Source: Rhodoferax sp. U11-2br
GTDB lineage: Bacteria > Pseudomonadota > Gammaproteobacteria > Burkholderiales > Burkholderiaceae_C
NCBI RefSeq assembly: GCF_018619435.1
Contig: NZ_JAHFZF010000014.1
Location: 39,473 to 103,472, forward strand
DNA: 64,000 bases
Reading direction: 5' to 3'
Below the pieces are notes generated by a model. That model saw only the letters and a list, made by a program, of their open reading frames with translations, was not told the origin of the DNA and made no database searches. Made by a program: the position numbers and the translations under genes. Positions within the stretch are counted from its first letter, which is position 1, and every line of letters starts with the position of its first letter. Shown here piece by piece: positions 26,686-35,146 of the stretch.

Positions 26686-28047
26686 TTACTTGGGGGTGCT
26701 GCTTTGAAAACGCCACCACACCATATAAATCGCCGCCAACAACAAAGGCAGCGACAGCATCGCCCACAACTCGCCCCGGTAGAGCGAATAAATCAGGAAA
26801 CGCACCTGGTGCCCGCCGTCGGTAAACGCGGTGATCAGGCCCAGTCCGGCAGAATCAAAAGACGGTGTCTCTCTGGCCAGTTTGGTGTAGAGCGGCGCCA
26901 TATTGGAAGCAATCAGCAAAAACGTGATGATGACCGGCACACCGGCCACCACCGCGCGAAACACATTGCCGCGAAAAATCAGCACCGACAAGGACATCAC
27001 CGAGAACAGGTTGGGCAAATCCCCTAGCGGCAAGACTTTGTTACCAGGCAGCACCAGCGCAATCAGCACCGCCAGCATCATCAGAATCAGCCCGGTGACC
27101 ATCACCGATTTGTGGTGCATCAGAAAACCGGTGTCCATCGCCACAATCAGATTTTTGCGATGTGGGAAAAACCGCGTCACCTGGTCGCGCAAGGCCACGG
27201 TCACCGGCATCATCGCATCACCAATCAGCCCGGCACTCTTGGGCAACAAGAACATCACCGCTGAAATGTGCACCGCCAATTCCAGCGTGGCACCCAAGTC
27301 ATAACCTGCAGCTATGGCCAAAACCAAACCCATCACGGCACCAATGATCATCGGCTCACCCAGCATGTCCAGGCCACTGCCGGCCGACGGCTCGTCACCC
27401 TTGCTGTGGGGGTTGTAGTTCAGGTTTTTGAGCACCGGAATGCGATCCAGCAGCCAGTCCACACACACGGCGTAAGGCACCAGTCCGTTGACCGAGACTG
27501 GGGAGGCCGAAATACCCACCAGACCGGTTTCGCGCTCCACATCGGGCGCGGTCCATTCGGTCATCTTGAAACAAAACACCGCAATCACCAACACGGCTGA
27601 CAAGCCCAGCGCCATACTGCCAGTGACCGACATCACCAGCGCACCCATCAACGCAAAATGCCAGTAGTTCCAGATGTCGATGTAAATGGTGCGGGTCCAG
27701 CCCAAAGCCAGCATGAGTAAATTGGCCACCAGCACCAGCGGGATCGAAATAGCCGCCAGCGGCGAGGCCCAGGTAATGGCAGCCAAAGGCGGCCAGCCCA
27801 CGTCCAGCACCGGGAAACTCAGCCCGCGCACGCTGGTGAGTTGCTGCACCGCTGGGCTGATGTTGCTCACAAAGAAGTTGAAGGCAATAAACACCCCGGC
27901 AAAACCCGCAGCCAAGCTCACCGTGCTGAGCACCACCTGGCGCAGCGGCAACCGAACTGCCAGCGCAATGAAGAAGATGATGATGGGCAGCATCACATAG
28001 GCCTTGAAACTGAAAAAGGCCGTCAAAAATTCTTGGAGAGACTGCAT
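26686..28047 (-). CDS. PTS galactitol-type EIIC permease (orphan)
   Basis: A 453-aa integral membrane protein with about ten to twelve hydrophobic segments. It resembles the EIIC component of galactitol-type phosphotransferase systems (GatC family): PIIIFFIALAVRLPLRQVVL, FAGVFIAFNFF, VDVGWPPLAAITWASP-like segment, WNYWHFALMGA, GEPMIIGAVMGL and FLLPKSAGLIGDAMMP. No EIIA, EIIB, EI or HPr gene lies nearby, and no sugar-phosphate catabolic gene accompanies it. It may act with components elsewhere, or be a transporter that no longer needs phosphorylation. It follows metH1 on the same strand after about 150 nt without an obvious gene. Confidence 0.83.
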   Translation of the reverse strand: MQSLQEFLTAFFSFKAYVMLPIIIFFIALAVRLPLRQVVLSTVSLAAGFAGVFIAFNFFVSNISPAVQQLTSVRGLSFPVLDVGWPPLAAITWASPLAAISIPLVLVANLLMLALGWTRTIYIDIWNYWHFALMGALVMSVTGSMALGLSAVLVIAVFCFKMTEWTAPDVERETGLVGISASPVSVNGLVPYAVCVDWLLDRIPVLKNLNYNPHSKGDEPSAGSGLDMLGEPMIIGAVMGLVLAIAAGYDLGATLELAVHISAVMFLLPKSAGLIGDAMMPVTVALRDQVTRFFPHRKNLIVAMDTGFLMHHKSVMVTGLILMMLAVLIALVLPGNKVLPLGDLPNLFSVMSLSVLIFRGNVFRAVVAGVPVIITFLLIASNMAPLYTKLARETPSFDSAGLGLITAFTDGGHQVRFLIYSLYRGELWAMLSLPLLLAAIYMVWWRFQSSTPK

Positions 28048-28195
28048 GCTGTGCTTGGGTTCAATCAGGTGAAAAAGGAGCGGAGGCGGGCCTAGTCAGA
28101 CCGGCGGCCAGACCAGCGTGTCTTTGGTCCAGCTCGCCGCAGGGGAGCATTGATGTCAGCAAGGCGTTGGGGGTGGCCGCCTGGGGCCATCCGTG

Positions 28196-29242
28196 TTAGG
28201 CCGCTTCCTTGTAAAACACGTTTTTTTGCAACGTGCGCCCAGCCATGGGCGCCACCTTGTCGTGGATGGCGCCAATGTGGGCGGGTGTGGTGCCGCAGCA
28301 GCCGCCCACAATGTTGACCAGACCTTCTGCGGCAAACTCACCCACAAGGCGGCTGGTCACATCCGGAGTTTCATCAAATCCGGTGTCGCTCATCGGGTTG
28401 GGCAAACCGGCATTGGGGTAACAGCTGATGAAGGTGTCGGGTGCGGCCTTGTTCAACTCCTGGATGTAGGGGCGCATGAGCGTGGCACCCAGGGCACAGT
28501 TCAGACCAATGGCCAGAGGCTGCGCATGGCGCACGCTGTGCCAGAAGGCAGTCACCGTCTGGCCGCTCAGAATCCGCCCCGAGGCGTCGGTCACGGTACC
28601 GCTGATCATGATCGGCAGGCGTTCACCACTGGCCTCAAAAAACTCGTCAATGGCAAACAATGCGGCCTTGGCGTTGAGGGTGTCAAAAATGGTTTCGACC
28701 AACAACACGTCCGCCCCACCCTGCACCAGCGCTTCCACCTGTTCGTAGTAGGAGGCGCGCAGCTCCTCAAACGTCACATTACGTGCACCCGGGTCGTTCA
28801 CATCGGGGCTGATGCTGGCGGTTTTGGGCGTGGGGCCGAGCGCACCCAGCACAAAACGCGGTTTGTCAGGGGTCGAGAATTTGTCGCAAGCGGCGCGCGC
28901 CAGTTTGGCAGACGCCAAGTTCATCTCGAAGGCCAGATCCGCCATGTCATAGTCAGCCTGGGCGATACGGGTGGCGCCAAAGGTGTTGGTCTCGATCATG
29001 TCAGCACCCGCGGCCAGATACCGCTCGTGGATGTCGGTGATCACGTCCGGGCGGGTCAGGCTCAACAGCTCGTTGTTGCCTTTGACATCCTTGTGGAAGT
29101 CTTTGAAACGCGCACCCCTGTATTGGGTTTCGTCAAGCTTGAAGCGCTGGATCATGGTGCCCATGGCGCCATCAAGCACCAAGATACGTTGTTCAAGCAG
29201 GGCAGGCAGCTGTTGGGCGCGGGTATAGGTCAGGCGTGTCAT
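28196..29242 (-). CDS. metH1: Methionine synthase homocysteine-binding module (split MetH, N-terminal part)
   Basis: A 348-aa homocysteine S-methyltransferase domain corresponding to the first module of cobalamin-dependent methionine synthase. Characteristic segments: [20 protein letters not shown], the ETNTFGAT motif, [43 protein letters not shown] and the zinc-binding [11 protein letters not shown] (Cys at about 315-316). In many Burkholderiales MetH is encoded as two genes, and the second carries the folate, B12 and activation domains. No such gene follows here within the window; the next gene on the strand is the PTS-like EIIC. The partner must lie elsewhere if methionine synthase is functional. 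Confidence 0.92.
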   Translation of the reverse strand: MTRLTYTRAQQLPALLEQRILVLDGAMGTMIQRFKLDETQYRGARFKDFHKDVKGNNELLSLTRPDVITDIHERYLAAGADMIETNTFGATRIAQADYDMADLAFEMNLASAKLARAACDKFSTPDKPRFVLGALGPTPKTASISPDVNDPGARNVTFEELRASYYEQVEALVQGGADVLLVETIFDTLNAKAALFAIDEFFEASGERLPIMISGTVTDASGRILSGQTVTAFWHSVRHAQPLAIGLNCALGATLMRPYIQELNKAAPDTFISCYPNAGLPNPMSDTGFDETPDVTSRLVGEFAAEGLVNIVGGCCGTTPAHIGAIHDKVAPMAGRTLQKNVFYKEAA

Positions 29243-29325
29243 AACGCTATTGTAGAAAGCCGTCTGCTATCTGGCTCTGCGCTGGCAGTTCACCCCGTTT
29301 GGCCCATGGACGTGCGGACGCGGAT

Positions 29326-29550
29326 TCAATGCAGCGAACAGCCACCCGGTCCGGCCGCGTTCGGGCAGCCGCCACAGGGGCCCGGTGGCATAGCCGCCAT
29401 GTCTGGGCCGGAGGCTGTGGTGGCAAACACCGACAGCTGTTTCTCGAGCGCTTTGGATTGGCAATTCGGGCATTCAGGCACGGTGTCTGAACGAACCAGG
29501 GCTTCAAACTTGTGACCGCAATCGCCGCAGGCGTATTCGTATATGGGCAT
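29326..29550 (-). CDS. FmdB-family zinc-ribbon regulatory protein
   Basis: A 74-aa protein with the FmdB/CxxC_CxxC_SSSS ribbon at its N-terminus: MPIYEYACGDCGHKFEAL followed by VPECPNCQS. The C-terminal part is Gly/Pro/Cys-rich (GPCGGCPNAAGPGGC), which may bind a further metal ion. The family is widespread; FmdB was named for regulation of formamidase/amidase genes, but most members have no known role. The gene stands alone upstream of metH1. Confidence 0.9.
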   Translation of the reverse strand: MPIYEYACGDCGHKFEALVRSDTVPECPNCQSKALEKQLSVFATTASGPDMAAMPPGPCGGCPNAAGPGGCSLH

Positions 29551-29661
29551 GACAACTCCTTGTGTGGTGCGGAATTATCGATCTGCCGAAAGCCCATCCA
29601 GCACCGAAGCCAGACACCGACTCAAGACATGCTCAAACCGTGCGCAACGGCACAGGTAGGT

Positions 29662-29892
29662 CTACCACAGCAGAACGTTCAGAGCCCGTCCACTCACCTC
29701 CAGCGCCTGCGCCGTGTGGTTGTAGGCGATGCTGCCGTGTGTTTCGGCTTGCCTGGCATCACCGGCTTCGTGCAGCAATGCCGCCTGACGATGGTGCTTG
29801 ACGGCTTTTTCCAGTTGTACGGCCGCTTCACGGTGGAGAAACTGCGGGGTCACGATGGACACCGGTGGAACGTTTGTATCTATATAGCTCAT
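29662..29892 (-). CDS. Hypothetical small helical protein (76 aa)
   Basis: Starting at ATG 29892 it encodes MSYIDTNVPPVSIVTPQF followed by an amphipathic helical segment rich in His and Ala (LEKAVKHHRQAALLHEAGDA, then HGSIAYNHTAQALEVS). The pattern suggests two helices. No family was recognised. It lies between fmdB and the tRNA cluster and may be genuine because the frame has normal amino acid composition. Confidence 0.55.
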   Translation of the reverse strand: MSYIDTNVPPVSIVTPQFLHREAAVQLEKAVKHHRQAALLHEAGDARQAETHGSIAYNHTAQALEVSGRALNVLLW

Positions 29893-30093
29893 ATGCACTC
29901 CAGGACAGGTCAAAAGACCATCGTAGAGTGAGGCTTTTGGGTTCACCGTGCGCCACCACACGCACGATCAAGGTCCTGACTGGGGCATGACCTTCGCCCC
30001 CCCCGCAGACCACTTATCCCTGAGCGCGCGCCAGCAAGGGGGCTCACGCACAGACACAGCGCCGGGTCTTTGTTACGTCTGGCGCCAGAAAGC

Positions 30094-30122
30094 AAAAAGC
30101 CCGTCGCAAGGACGGGCTTTTT
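30094..30122 (-). terminator. Rho-independent terminator of the tRNA cluster
   Basis: Stem AAAAAGCCCGTC / GACGGGCTTTTT with loop GCAAG. It lies just beyond the 3' end of tRNA-Gly on the transcribed (minus) strand. Confidence 0.85.
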
Positions 30123-30129
30123 AAACATA

Positions 30130-30205
30130 TGGAGCGGGAAAAGAGGTTCGAACTCTCGACCTATACCTTGGCAAGGTATCGCTCTACCAACTGAGCTATT
30201 CCCGC
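30130..30205 (-). tRNA. tRNA-Gly (GCC)
   Basis: A 76-nt cloverleaf on the minus strand with acceptor GCGGGAA / TTCCCGC, anticodon loop CTTGCCAAG (anticodon GCC), T-loop TTCGAAC and an encoded CCA. Last in the Asn-Asp-Gly cluster. Confidence 0.97.
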
Positions 30206-30217
30206 ATTCATCACTTT

Positions 30218-30294
30218 TGGCGGAGTGGACGGGACTCGAACCCGCGACCCCCGGCGTGACAGGCCGGTATTCTAACCAACTGAACTACCACTCC
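30218..30294 (-). tRNA. tRNA-Asp (GTC)
   Basis: A 77-nt cloverleaf on the minus strand; acceptor GGAGTGG / CCACTCC, anticodon loop CCTGTCACG (GTC), T-loop TTCGAGT, encoded CCA. Confidence 0.97.
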
Positions 30295-30323
30295 ACTCGG
30301 TTTCTTTTACATCACAAAAAATA

Positions 30324-30399
30324 TGGCTCCTCGACCTGGGCTCGAACCAGGGACCTACGGATTAACAGTCCGGCGCTCTACCAACTGAGCTATCGAGGA
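30324..30399 (-). tRNA. tRNA-Asn (GTT)
   Basis: A 76-nt cloverleaf on the minus strand; acceptor TCCTCGA / TCGAGGA, anticodon loop with GTT (GGACTGTTAATCC), T-loop TTCGAGC, encoded CCA. Confidence 0.97.
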
Positions 30400-30415
30400 A
30401 CAATGTGGCACAAAG

Positions 30416-30443
30416 AAAAGCCCATCACAGGGATGGGCTTTTA
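30416..30443 (-). terminator. Hairpin downstream of the displaced tRNA-Phe end
   Basis: AAAAGCCCATC and GATGGGCTTTT form a stem with a 5-nt loop. Before the island inserted, it would have followed the tRNA-Phe 3' end on the minus strand; it now follows only the remnant. Confidence 0.7.
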
Positions 30444-30450
30444 CCATTTC

Positions 30451-30499
30451 TGGTGGCCTGGGGCGGAATCGAACCACCGACACAAGGATTTTCAATCCT
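30451..30499 (-). repeat. Left attachment site: displaced tRNA-Phe 3' fragment
   Basis: Identical over 49 bp to the 3' part of the intact tRNA-Phe at 45417-45465 (from the CCA end through T-arm, variable loop and the anticodon region). After 30499 the two sequences diverge. The integrase gene begins about 110 nt inside. This is the expected attL/attR arrangement of an element integrated in a tRNA gene. Confidence 0.93.
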
Positions 30500-30610
30500 A
30501 CGACATGTGCAAAATCTTTTGATTTCGCGCCGTCATTGAGTATCTGGGTGGTCTAATTGCACACGTTTGCACACAGAGCAATTGTACACCATAGTTTTTA
30601 GGCATTGCAC

Positions 30611-31933
30611 ATGGGCATTAAGCAGCTTCCCTCTGGCCGATTTAGGCTCCAAGTCCGGCGTGCAGCGTTGCAGATTGATGAGGTGTTTGAGACGCGCCAA
30701 GACGCGGAAGCATCCCTAAAGCTCCACACGGGCGGAGCGACCGGCACCGCGGCAAAGAAAACGCGCAGCATCACTCTGGATGATGCCTGGGGACTCTATA
30801 AGGAGACGCGCGACTACCTGGAAAAAAAGCCCAACACCCGCAATTCTGAGGAAACCCACATCAAGCCCGTGCTGCAGGTCCTGGGCTCCAAACCAGTGAA
30901 AGGTCTGACAGCCGATGACATTGACGCCTTCATTGTGAAAAGGACCAAAGCCGGCAAGGCACCGGACACCATCCGCAACGAAGTTGCCGCCCTGTCCTCC
31001 GTCCTGAACTATTGCCGAAAACACCATATCGTGGTGGCAAACGTTGCCATTGGCATCAAGCGCCCCAGCAAATTGCCAACCGTTCACCGCATGCCCCCCG
31101 GGCATCAGGGAGCGCTCATGAAAATTCTGGCGCATCCGAAATACCGCTTCCGTGCGGTCGCGCGGCTGGCCTTGCTGGTACGAGAAACTGGGGCACGGCC
31201 TGGGGAATGGGTCAATGTCCAGTGGGATGACATCCACTTAGATCAGCACCGAGTGGTTTTCAAAAACACAAAATACAAAGGCATGCCGCGCACGGTGCCA
31301 CTGACAAAAGCCGCCATGGCGTTGCTGTCTGCCCAATTGGAAGACATCACCATCAATATGCTCGATAAGTTCGGGGCAAGCGATTGGGTGTTTCCCACCC
31401 TGAGCCGCGAGGGTGAAATTACACCCCTCCCCTACAGCGGTGCAGTGCGGGACATGAAAAAGGAAGAGCTTTTGCCAAAGGGCTTGCGCACCCACAATGG
31501 TCGGCACGAGTTCATTTCCAGTCTGGTCGAAAGCTCAGATCTGGACGACTCCCGCATCATGGCGCTGGTTGGACACCACAGCCCGACGTCCATGCAAATT
31601 TACGTGTCGGCCCGTAACGTCCGGTTCTTGCCCCAACTGGAAGCCCTGGAAGAGGGTCGACGCAAGGAGCGCAGTAGCGAACTGGCAAAGGCCATGGGGG
31701 TGCCAACGGCGCTTATCGACTCGTATCTGGTACATGCCAGGAACGAGGAAAAAGCGGACAACCTTGACGACACTGGCGACGAGCTACTCTACCAAGCTAA
31801 CGCTCTTGAAAAAATCAGGACGGTCGCGGACCGCCTTGGCTCCAACGAAAGCGACCGCATGCGCACCCTGCTGAAAATTCGCGCCAATTCCACCAAAAAG
31901 CCTGTTCCTCCGCCCAGAGGAAAAGGGGCGTGA
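30611..31933 (+). CDS. int: Tyrosine-type site-specific integrase
   Basis: About 440 aa from ATG 30611 (TTG 30605 is in frame). It catalyses integration and excision at the tRNA-Phe site. N-terminal Arm-binding-like region (IKQLPSGRFRLQVRR), a central SAM-like core-binding domain (residues about 55-150, EETHIKPVLQVLG, RNEVAALSSVLNYC), then the catalytic domain with Arg ~196 in RETGARPGEW, Lys in NTKYKGMPRTVPL, His-x-x-Arg in THNGRHEF (~295-298), the GHHSP motif (~321-325) and nucleophile Tyr ~331 in QIYVSARN. An unusually long, charged tail of about 100 residues follows the Tyr. The last 233 bp of the gene occur again at 34235-34467. Confidence 0.95.
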   Translation: MGIKQLPSGRFRLQVRRAALQIDEVFETRQDAEASLKLHTGGATGTAAKKTRSITLDDAWGLYKETRDYLEKKPNTRNSEETHIKPVLQVLGSKPVKGLTADDIDAFIVKRTKAGKAPDTIRNEVAALSSVLNYCRKHHIVVANVAIGIKRPSKLPTVHRMPPGHQGALMKILAHPKYRFRAVARLALLVRETGARPGEWVNVQWDDIHLDQHRVVFKNTKYKGMPRTVPLTKAAMALLSAQLEDITINMLDKFGASDWVFPTLSREGEITPLPYSGAVRDMKKEELLPKGLRTHNGRHEFISSLVESSDLDDSRIMALVGHHSPTSMQIYVSARNVRFLPQLEALEEGRRKERSSELAKAMGVPTALIDSYLVHARNEEKADNLDDTGDELLYQANALEKIRTVADRLGSNESDRMRTLLKIRANSTKKPVPPPRGKGA

Positions 31934-32220
31934 TGCCCATGAGTGCAGTCAATCGGGCCAGTAGCTGCCGAGACTTGACCCCAAGCCAAACCACCGCCAA
32001 AGTCAGGAGATGTGGAATCTCAACTATAGGGCGAGTCCGCGCCACAGCGAACATTGCCTCCTAACGGCTAGGTGGAAATCATAAGATTTTTAGAACGCAA
32101 TATTTACCTGGCTCCGACCACCGAGTACACCCATAAACGAACTAAGCTTTGACCACAAGGTCAAGATATAGAAAATCAACACGACAAAGCTTTTAGGAGC
32201 AGCTGAAACCGTACACTGCC
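31934..32220. other. Gene-free stretch between integrase and dGTPase
   Basis: 287 bp with no credible frame. GC content falls toward the right. A short hairpin (CTTGACC / GGTCAAG type, 32148-32166) sits downstream of the dGTPase stop but lacks a clear T-run, so it is at best a weak terminator. Confidence 0.5.
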
Positions 32221-33588
32221 TCATATTGGTTTATATATTGATGGGCCTGTTTCTTTGAGACGGTTATAGAACTCAATTGCGTACCTATCTGTCATTCCAG
32301 CAACAAAATCACAAACAACACGATATTTTGCAGCTTTCCCCTTCAGACCAAGGTACATCTGTTGAACATCGTCAGGAAGAAGTTGATATCCACCATCAGT
32401 TGTCAACATTTTAAATATTGTCTTTACTAGTTCATACCCTCTATATTCGACGACTTTCAGTCTGGGAGACATAATGTTAACAAGATAATTAAAATGCTTT
32501 AGAACTTCGATTTTTATCTTGATATCCGGTCGAATTTCGACTTGACCAAATTTGCTTTGACTATCAGTTTTAACATTCACCGAAATTCCCCGCATAAAGT
32601 TACCAATAAGCTCGGACGTAAATGCCGTGCGAAGAAATCCATCATTTGCAATCTTTTTTGAAATCACATACCCCATCTCTGGCACTTCACCCTCCCACAT
32701 ATGGAATAGGTCTTTAAATGCATCAAATACATCGAAATAATCAGCTTCAGGGACTTCCTTTCTGAGTTTTTTGAGGATACCTTCAACTAATTTTTGGTTT
32801 GAATGTATTTTTGTGAGTATTGCTAGAGGATGTGTAAAGCCGCCTTTCATTGAATCCTCGAGGTCAAAAGTCGAATAAGCGATGTCATCGGCCACATCCA
32901 TTAATTGACACTCGATAGTCTTGAACTTCTTCCCTTTTGTCGGCTCCCCGACATGCATTTTTATGCGTGCAACCAGTGCTGCCTCGGAAGCGTAGTATCC
33001 CTTCTCAAGCTTTTCTTTGGTCACCCGCTTCGTTTTTATCTCGTGATCATACTTAAGGACAGAGGCCAGCGTCCTATAGGTCAAATTCAGCCCGAGTCGC
33101 ACGTCTCGACCTTTATCATCGAATGGGGTCTCTGGCGAACGATATGGATGACTACGCACAACCTTTTTTTCGACGGTCGACAGAATGCGCAGTGTCTGAG
33201 CATTTCCCTCAAACCCTCCAAATTGTTTCATGCAATCATCAAGAGCTTTCTCGCCATTGTGGCCAAACGGCGGGTGTCCGAGATCATGGGCCAGCCCAGC
33301 AAACTCTACCAAATCAACATCTATTGGATTGGCCTCGTAAGCCGGGCATTGCACGTTTACCTGGATCGCCAAATCTTTTGCAATTTGAGCAACCTCCAAG
33401 GAGTGAGTCAGCCTGTTTCGAAAAAAGTCCGATTCATGACCAGGGAACAGCTGCGTCTTACCTTGCAAACGCCTCGCTGCTGGTGAATGCAGAAGACGCC
33501 CATAGTCTCTTCGAAATGCAGTTCGACCAACATCAGGCTGCTCGTCTTCAAGTTGTTCACGCGCATAGTCACCTTGGCTATACAGCAT
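32221..33588 (-). CDS. dGTPase-type HD-domain deoxynucleotide triphosphohydrolase
   Basis: A 455-aa protein of the dGTP triphosphohydrolase family, which cleaves dNTPs to nucleoside and triphosphate. The HD metal site is intact: His in NRLTHSLEVAQIA (~62), AHDLGHPPFGHNGE with the HD pair at ~101-102, and the distal Asp in VADDIAYSTFDLED. The N-terminal RTAFRRDYGRLLHSPAARRL is also typical. Base composition is visibly more A+T-rich than the flanking island and chromosome, pointing to separate acquisition. dGTPases on mobile elements have been shown to protect against phages by depleting nucleotides; a defence role here is inferred from the location. A possible 59-aa frame precedes it on the same strand. 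Confidence 0.92.
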   Translation of the reverse strand: MLYSQGDYAREQLEDEQPDVGRTAFRRDYGRLLHSPAARRLQGKTQLFPGHESDFFRNRLTHSLEVAQIAKDLAIQVNVQCPAYEANPIDVDLVEFAGLAHDLGHPPFGHNGEKALDDCMKQFGGFEGNAQTLRILSTVEKKVVRSHPYRSPETPFDDKGRDVRLGLNLTYRTLASVLKYDHEIKTKRVTKEKLEKGYYASEAALVARIKMHVGEPTKGKKFKTIECQLMDVADDIAYSTFDLEDSMKGGFTHPLAILTKIHSNQKLVEGILKKLRKEVPEADYFDVFDAFKDLFHMWEGEVPEMGYVISKKIANDGFLRTAFTSELIGNFMRGISVNVKTDSQSKFGQVEIRPDIKIKIEVLKHFNYLVNIMSPRLKVVEYRGYELVKTIFKMLTTDGGYQLLPDDVQQMYLGLKGKAAKYRVVCDFVAGMTDRYAIEFYNRLKETGPSIYKPI

Positions 33589-33638
33589 ACCGCCCTCCCC
33601 ACTATTGCACCTATGTTTCTAGGCTTCCACCCACAACG

Positions 33639-33818
33639 CTAACTAGGCACTCTTTGTCTCACTCGATTACCGGCCGATGCCTTGCGTTCATGGTGCAGAG
33701 GAGAGGGTGCTCGCCTCTTTGCGTCCATATTATGAAAAAAACTGAGATGTCTTACTGCTGCTTCCTTCGCAGACTTCACCGATTGAAAATCTGCTACCTT
33801 CAAGTCTTCCTCGTTCAT
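33639..33818 (-). CDS. Possible 59-aa protein upstream of the dGTPase
   Basis: ATG 33818 is preceded at 8-9 nt by AGGAG, a good ribosome binding site. The frame begins MNEEDLKVADFQSVKSA, which looks like an acidic amphipathic helix, and ends in a basic Arg-rich tail (NRVRQRVPS). It stops 50 nt before the dGTPase start and shares its strand and A+T-rich character. No family was recognised. It could be a regulator or partner, or a chance frame; the ribosome binding site is the main support. Confidence 0.4.
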   Translation of the reverse strand: MNEEDLKVADFQSVKSAKEAAVRHLSFFHNMDAKRRAPSPLHHERKASAGNRVRQRVPS

Positions 33819-34234
33819 TCGTCACACTCCTAGTGTTGAACTTTGGTCCCTAATTGGACAGTATTGCACTTCCGCTAGGGAAATTGCATCAATAAATTGC
33901 TTTTTTGCAGAAAACTGTTGCTTTTTCGGAAACGCTCCAAGCTTGGGATTAGATGTTGAAATGCAAAAAATTCTCATCACCCAAAACGGAACCGGCCCTC
34001 CAACAACACACTAGCCCTAGCATCCCTTGTGAACAGCCCCAGCGCTTGCTCACACCACATGCATATGAATCAAGTACGTGTAGCACAATTAAATGCACTG
34101 AACATAGCCACAATCACCAGAGCATATCAAAGGTGCATAGAAAGATTTTATTTTAGTGATAAGAGAATACCCTGACAAGGCGACGTTCCCGACCGCGTGC
34201 CTCGGATGCGGCAAGCTAACAAATGCCATTAGCC
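33819..34234. other. Gene-free A+T-rich stretch
   Basis: About 416 bp with no convincing gene. A 67-codon plus-strand frame at 33953-34156 lacks a plausible ribosome binding site and has odd composition. The region should contain the promoter of the minus-strand dGTPase cassette. Confidence 0.5.
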
Positions 34235-34467
34235 TGCCAACGGCGCTTATCGACTTGTATCTGGTACATGCCAGGAACGAGGAAAAAGCGGACAACCTTG
34301 ACGACACTGGCGACGAGCTTCTCTACCAAGCTGACGCTCTTGAAAAAATCAGCACGGTTGCAGACCGCCTTGGCTCTACCGAAAGTGACCGCATGCGGAC
34401 CCTGCTCGAAATTCGCAGCAAATCCACCAAAAAGGCCCCCCCCCAGCCCAAGATAAAAACGGCGTGA
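34235..34467 (+). pseudogene. Duplicated 3' end of the integrase gene
   Basis: 233 bp strongly similar to the last 233 bp of the intact integrase gene (31701-31933), starting at the shared TGCCAACGGCGCTTATCGAC. The first ~110 bp are almost identical, and similarity declines toward the stop. It encodes the integrase tail (VHARNEEKADNLDDTGDE) without the catalytic domain, so it is a fragment. The two copies form direct repeats around the dGTPase cassette. Confidence 0.85.
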
Positions 34468-34477
34468 GGCCCAGTGG

Positions 34478-34696
34478 TTAATACAGCCCGTCGCTTCCAG
34501 TGCCTGTTCCCACATCGATACCACCACCAACGTCAAGCATGCCATGGTCGCCAAACTGGTGCAAGTCCAACCCGTATGGATTGCCCCCGACATCCATCCC
34601 GCCAATGTCGCCCAACATTGGTAACCCGGTTGCGGGATTAATGTCAGGGGTGACGGGGGGCATGTCACCGCCGAAAAGCCAATTCCAGATACCCAT
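34478..34696 (-). CDS. Small Gly/Asp-rich mobile-element protein (72 aa)
   Basis: The protein starts MGIWNWLFGGDMPPV and contains NPATGLPML, DIGGMDVGGNPYG and a Gly/Asp-rich end. Similar short proteins (xxWLFGG...NPATGLPMxxGxxxxDVGGNPYG) are familiar from integrated elements of proteobacteria; their function is not known. It starts 3 nt after the DUF6573 gene stop, so the two are co-transcribed. Confidence 0.7.
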   Translation of the reverse strand: MGIWNWLFGGDMPPVTPDINPATGLPMLGDIGGMDVGGNPYGLDLHQFGDHGMLDVGGGIDVGTGTGSDGLY

Positions 34697-34699
34697 ACC

Positions 34700-35146
34700 T
34701 CAATCCTCCCCCGGCATCATCACTGTAATGACCGGCTCCGCTGCATCGCCGGGGCCAATATGCATGTGCAATGTCACCTTGCGCGGCATGCGTCCCCTGC
34801 CACCGCGTGGCACGCGGTACAAGGTGAAAGCAACGGTGCCTCCCTGCGCAAGGCGCGCGGCCAAGTGCGCAATCCAGAGAACGTCCCACAACCGCCCAGA
34901 CTCGTCTTGATGAGTTTGGCGACTGCTATCGCGGTCACCCCATTCAACGCAATCAGACCAGGCTGCGCTGGTCAGTGCCACGGGCACGCTGAACCCGGCT
35001 TCCTTAGCCATCACAGACACATCCACAAGCACACCATCTGAAATTGCCTGTGCCCTGGAGTAACCGAAAACGACCGACCCGAACGGTGCGCTCTCGTCGT
35101 TCGTTGCTGCCTGGTCAATGGATTGGTTGCTCGCTTGGTTTTCCAT
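34700..35146 (-). CDS. DUF6573-family protein
   Basis: About 148 aa from ATG 35146. A hydrophilic N-terminus is followed by the conserved FGSVVFGYSRAQAISDGVLV, DVSVMAKEAGFSVPVALT, LWDVLWIAHLAARL and VTLHMHIGPGD. This pattern (YSRAQAIxDGxLVDVS..A.EAGF..PVA.T) is that of DUF6573, common on plasmids and integrative elements and without known function. It forms an operon with the downstream 72-aa gene. A role in element maintenance or evasion of host defences is speculation. Confidence 0.8.
   Translation of the reverse strand: MENQASNQSIDQAATNDESAPFGSVVFGYSRAQAISDGVLVDVSVMAKEAGFSVPVALTSAAWSDCVEWGDRDSSRQTHQDESGRLWDVLWIAHLAARLAQGGTVAFTLYRVPRGGRGRMPRKVTLHMHIGPGDAAEPVITVMMPGED

Noticed and set aside
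30070..30522. A 150-codon plus-strand frame
   Set aside because: It spans three tRNA genes and the tRNA-Phe fragment in antisense and cannot be a real gene.
33953..34156. A 67-codon plus-strand frame in the island
   Set aside because: No ribosome binding site, Ser/Thr/Pro/His-rich composition without helix or strand pattern, and it runs into non-coding sequence.
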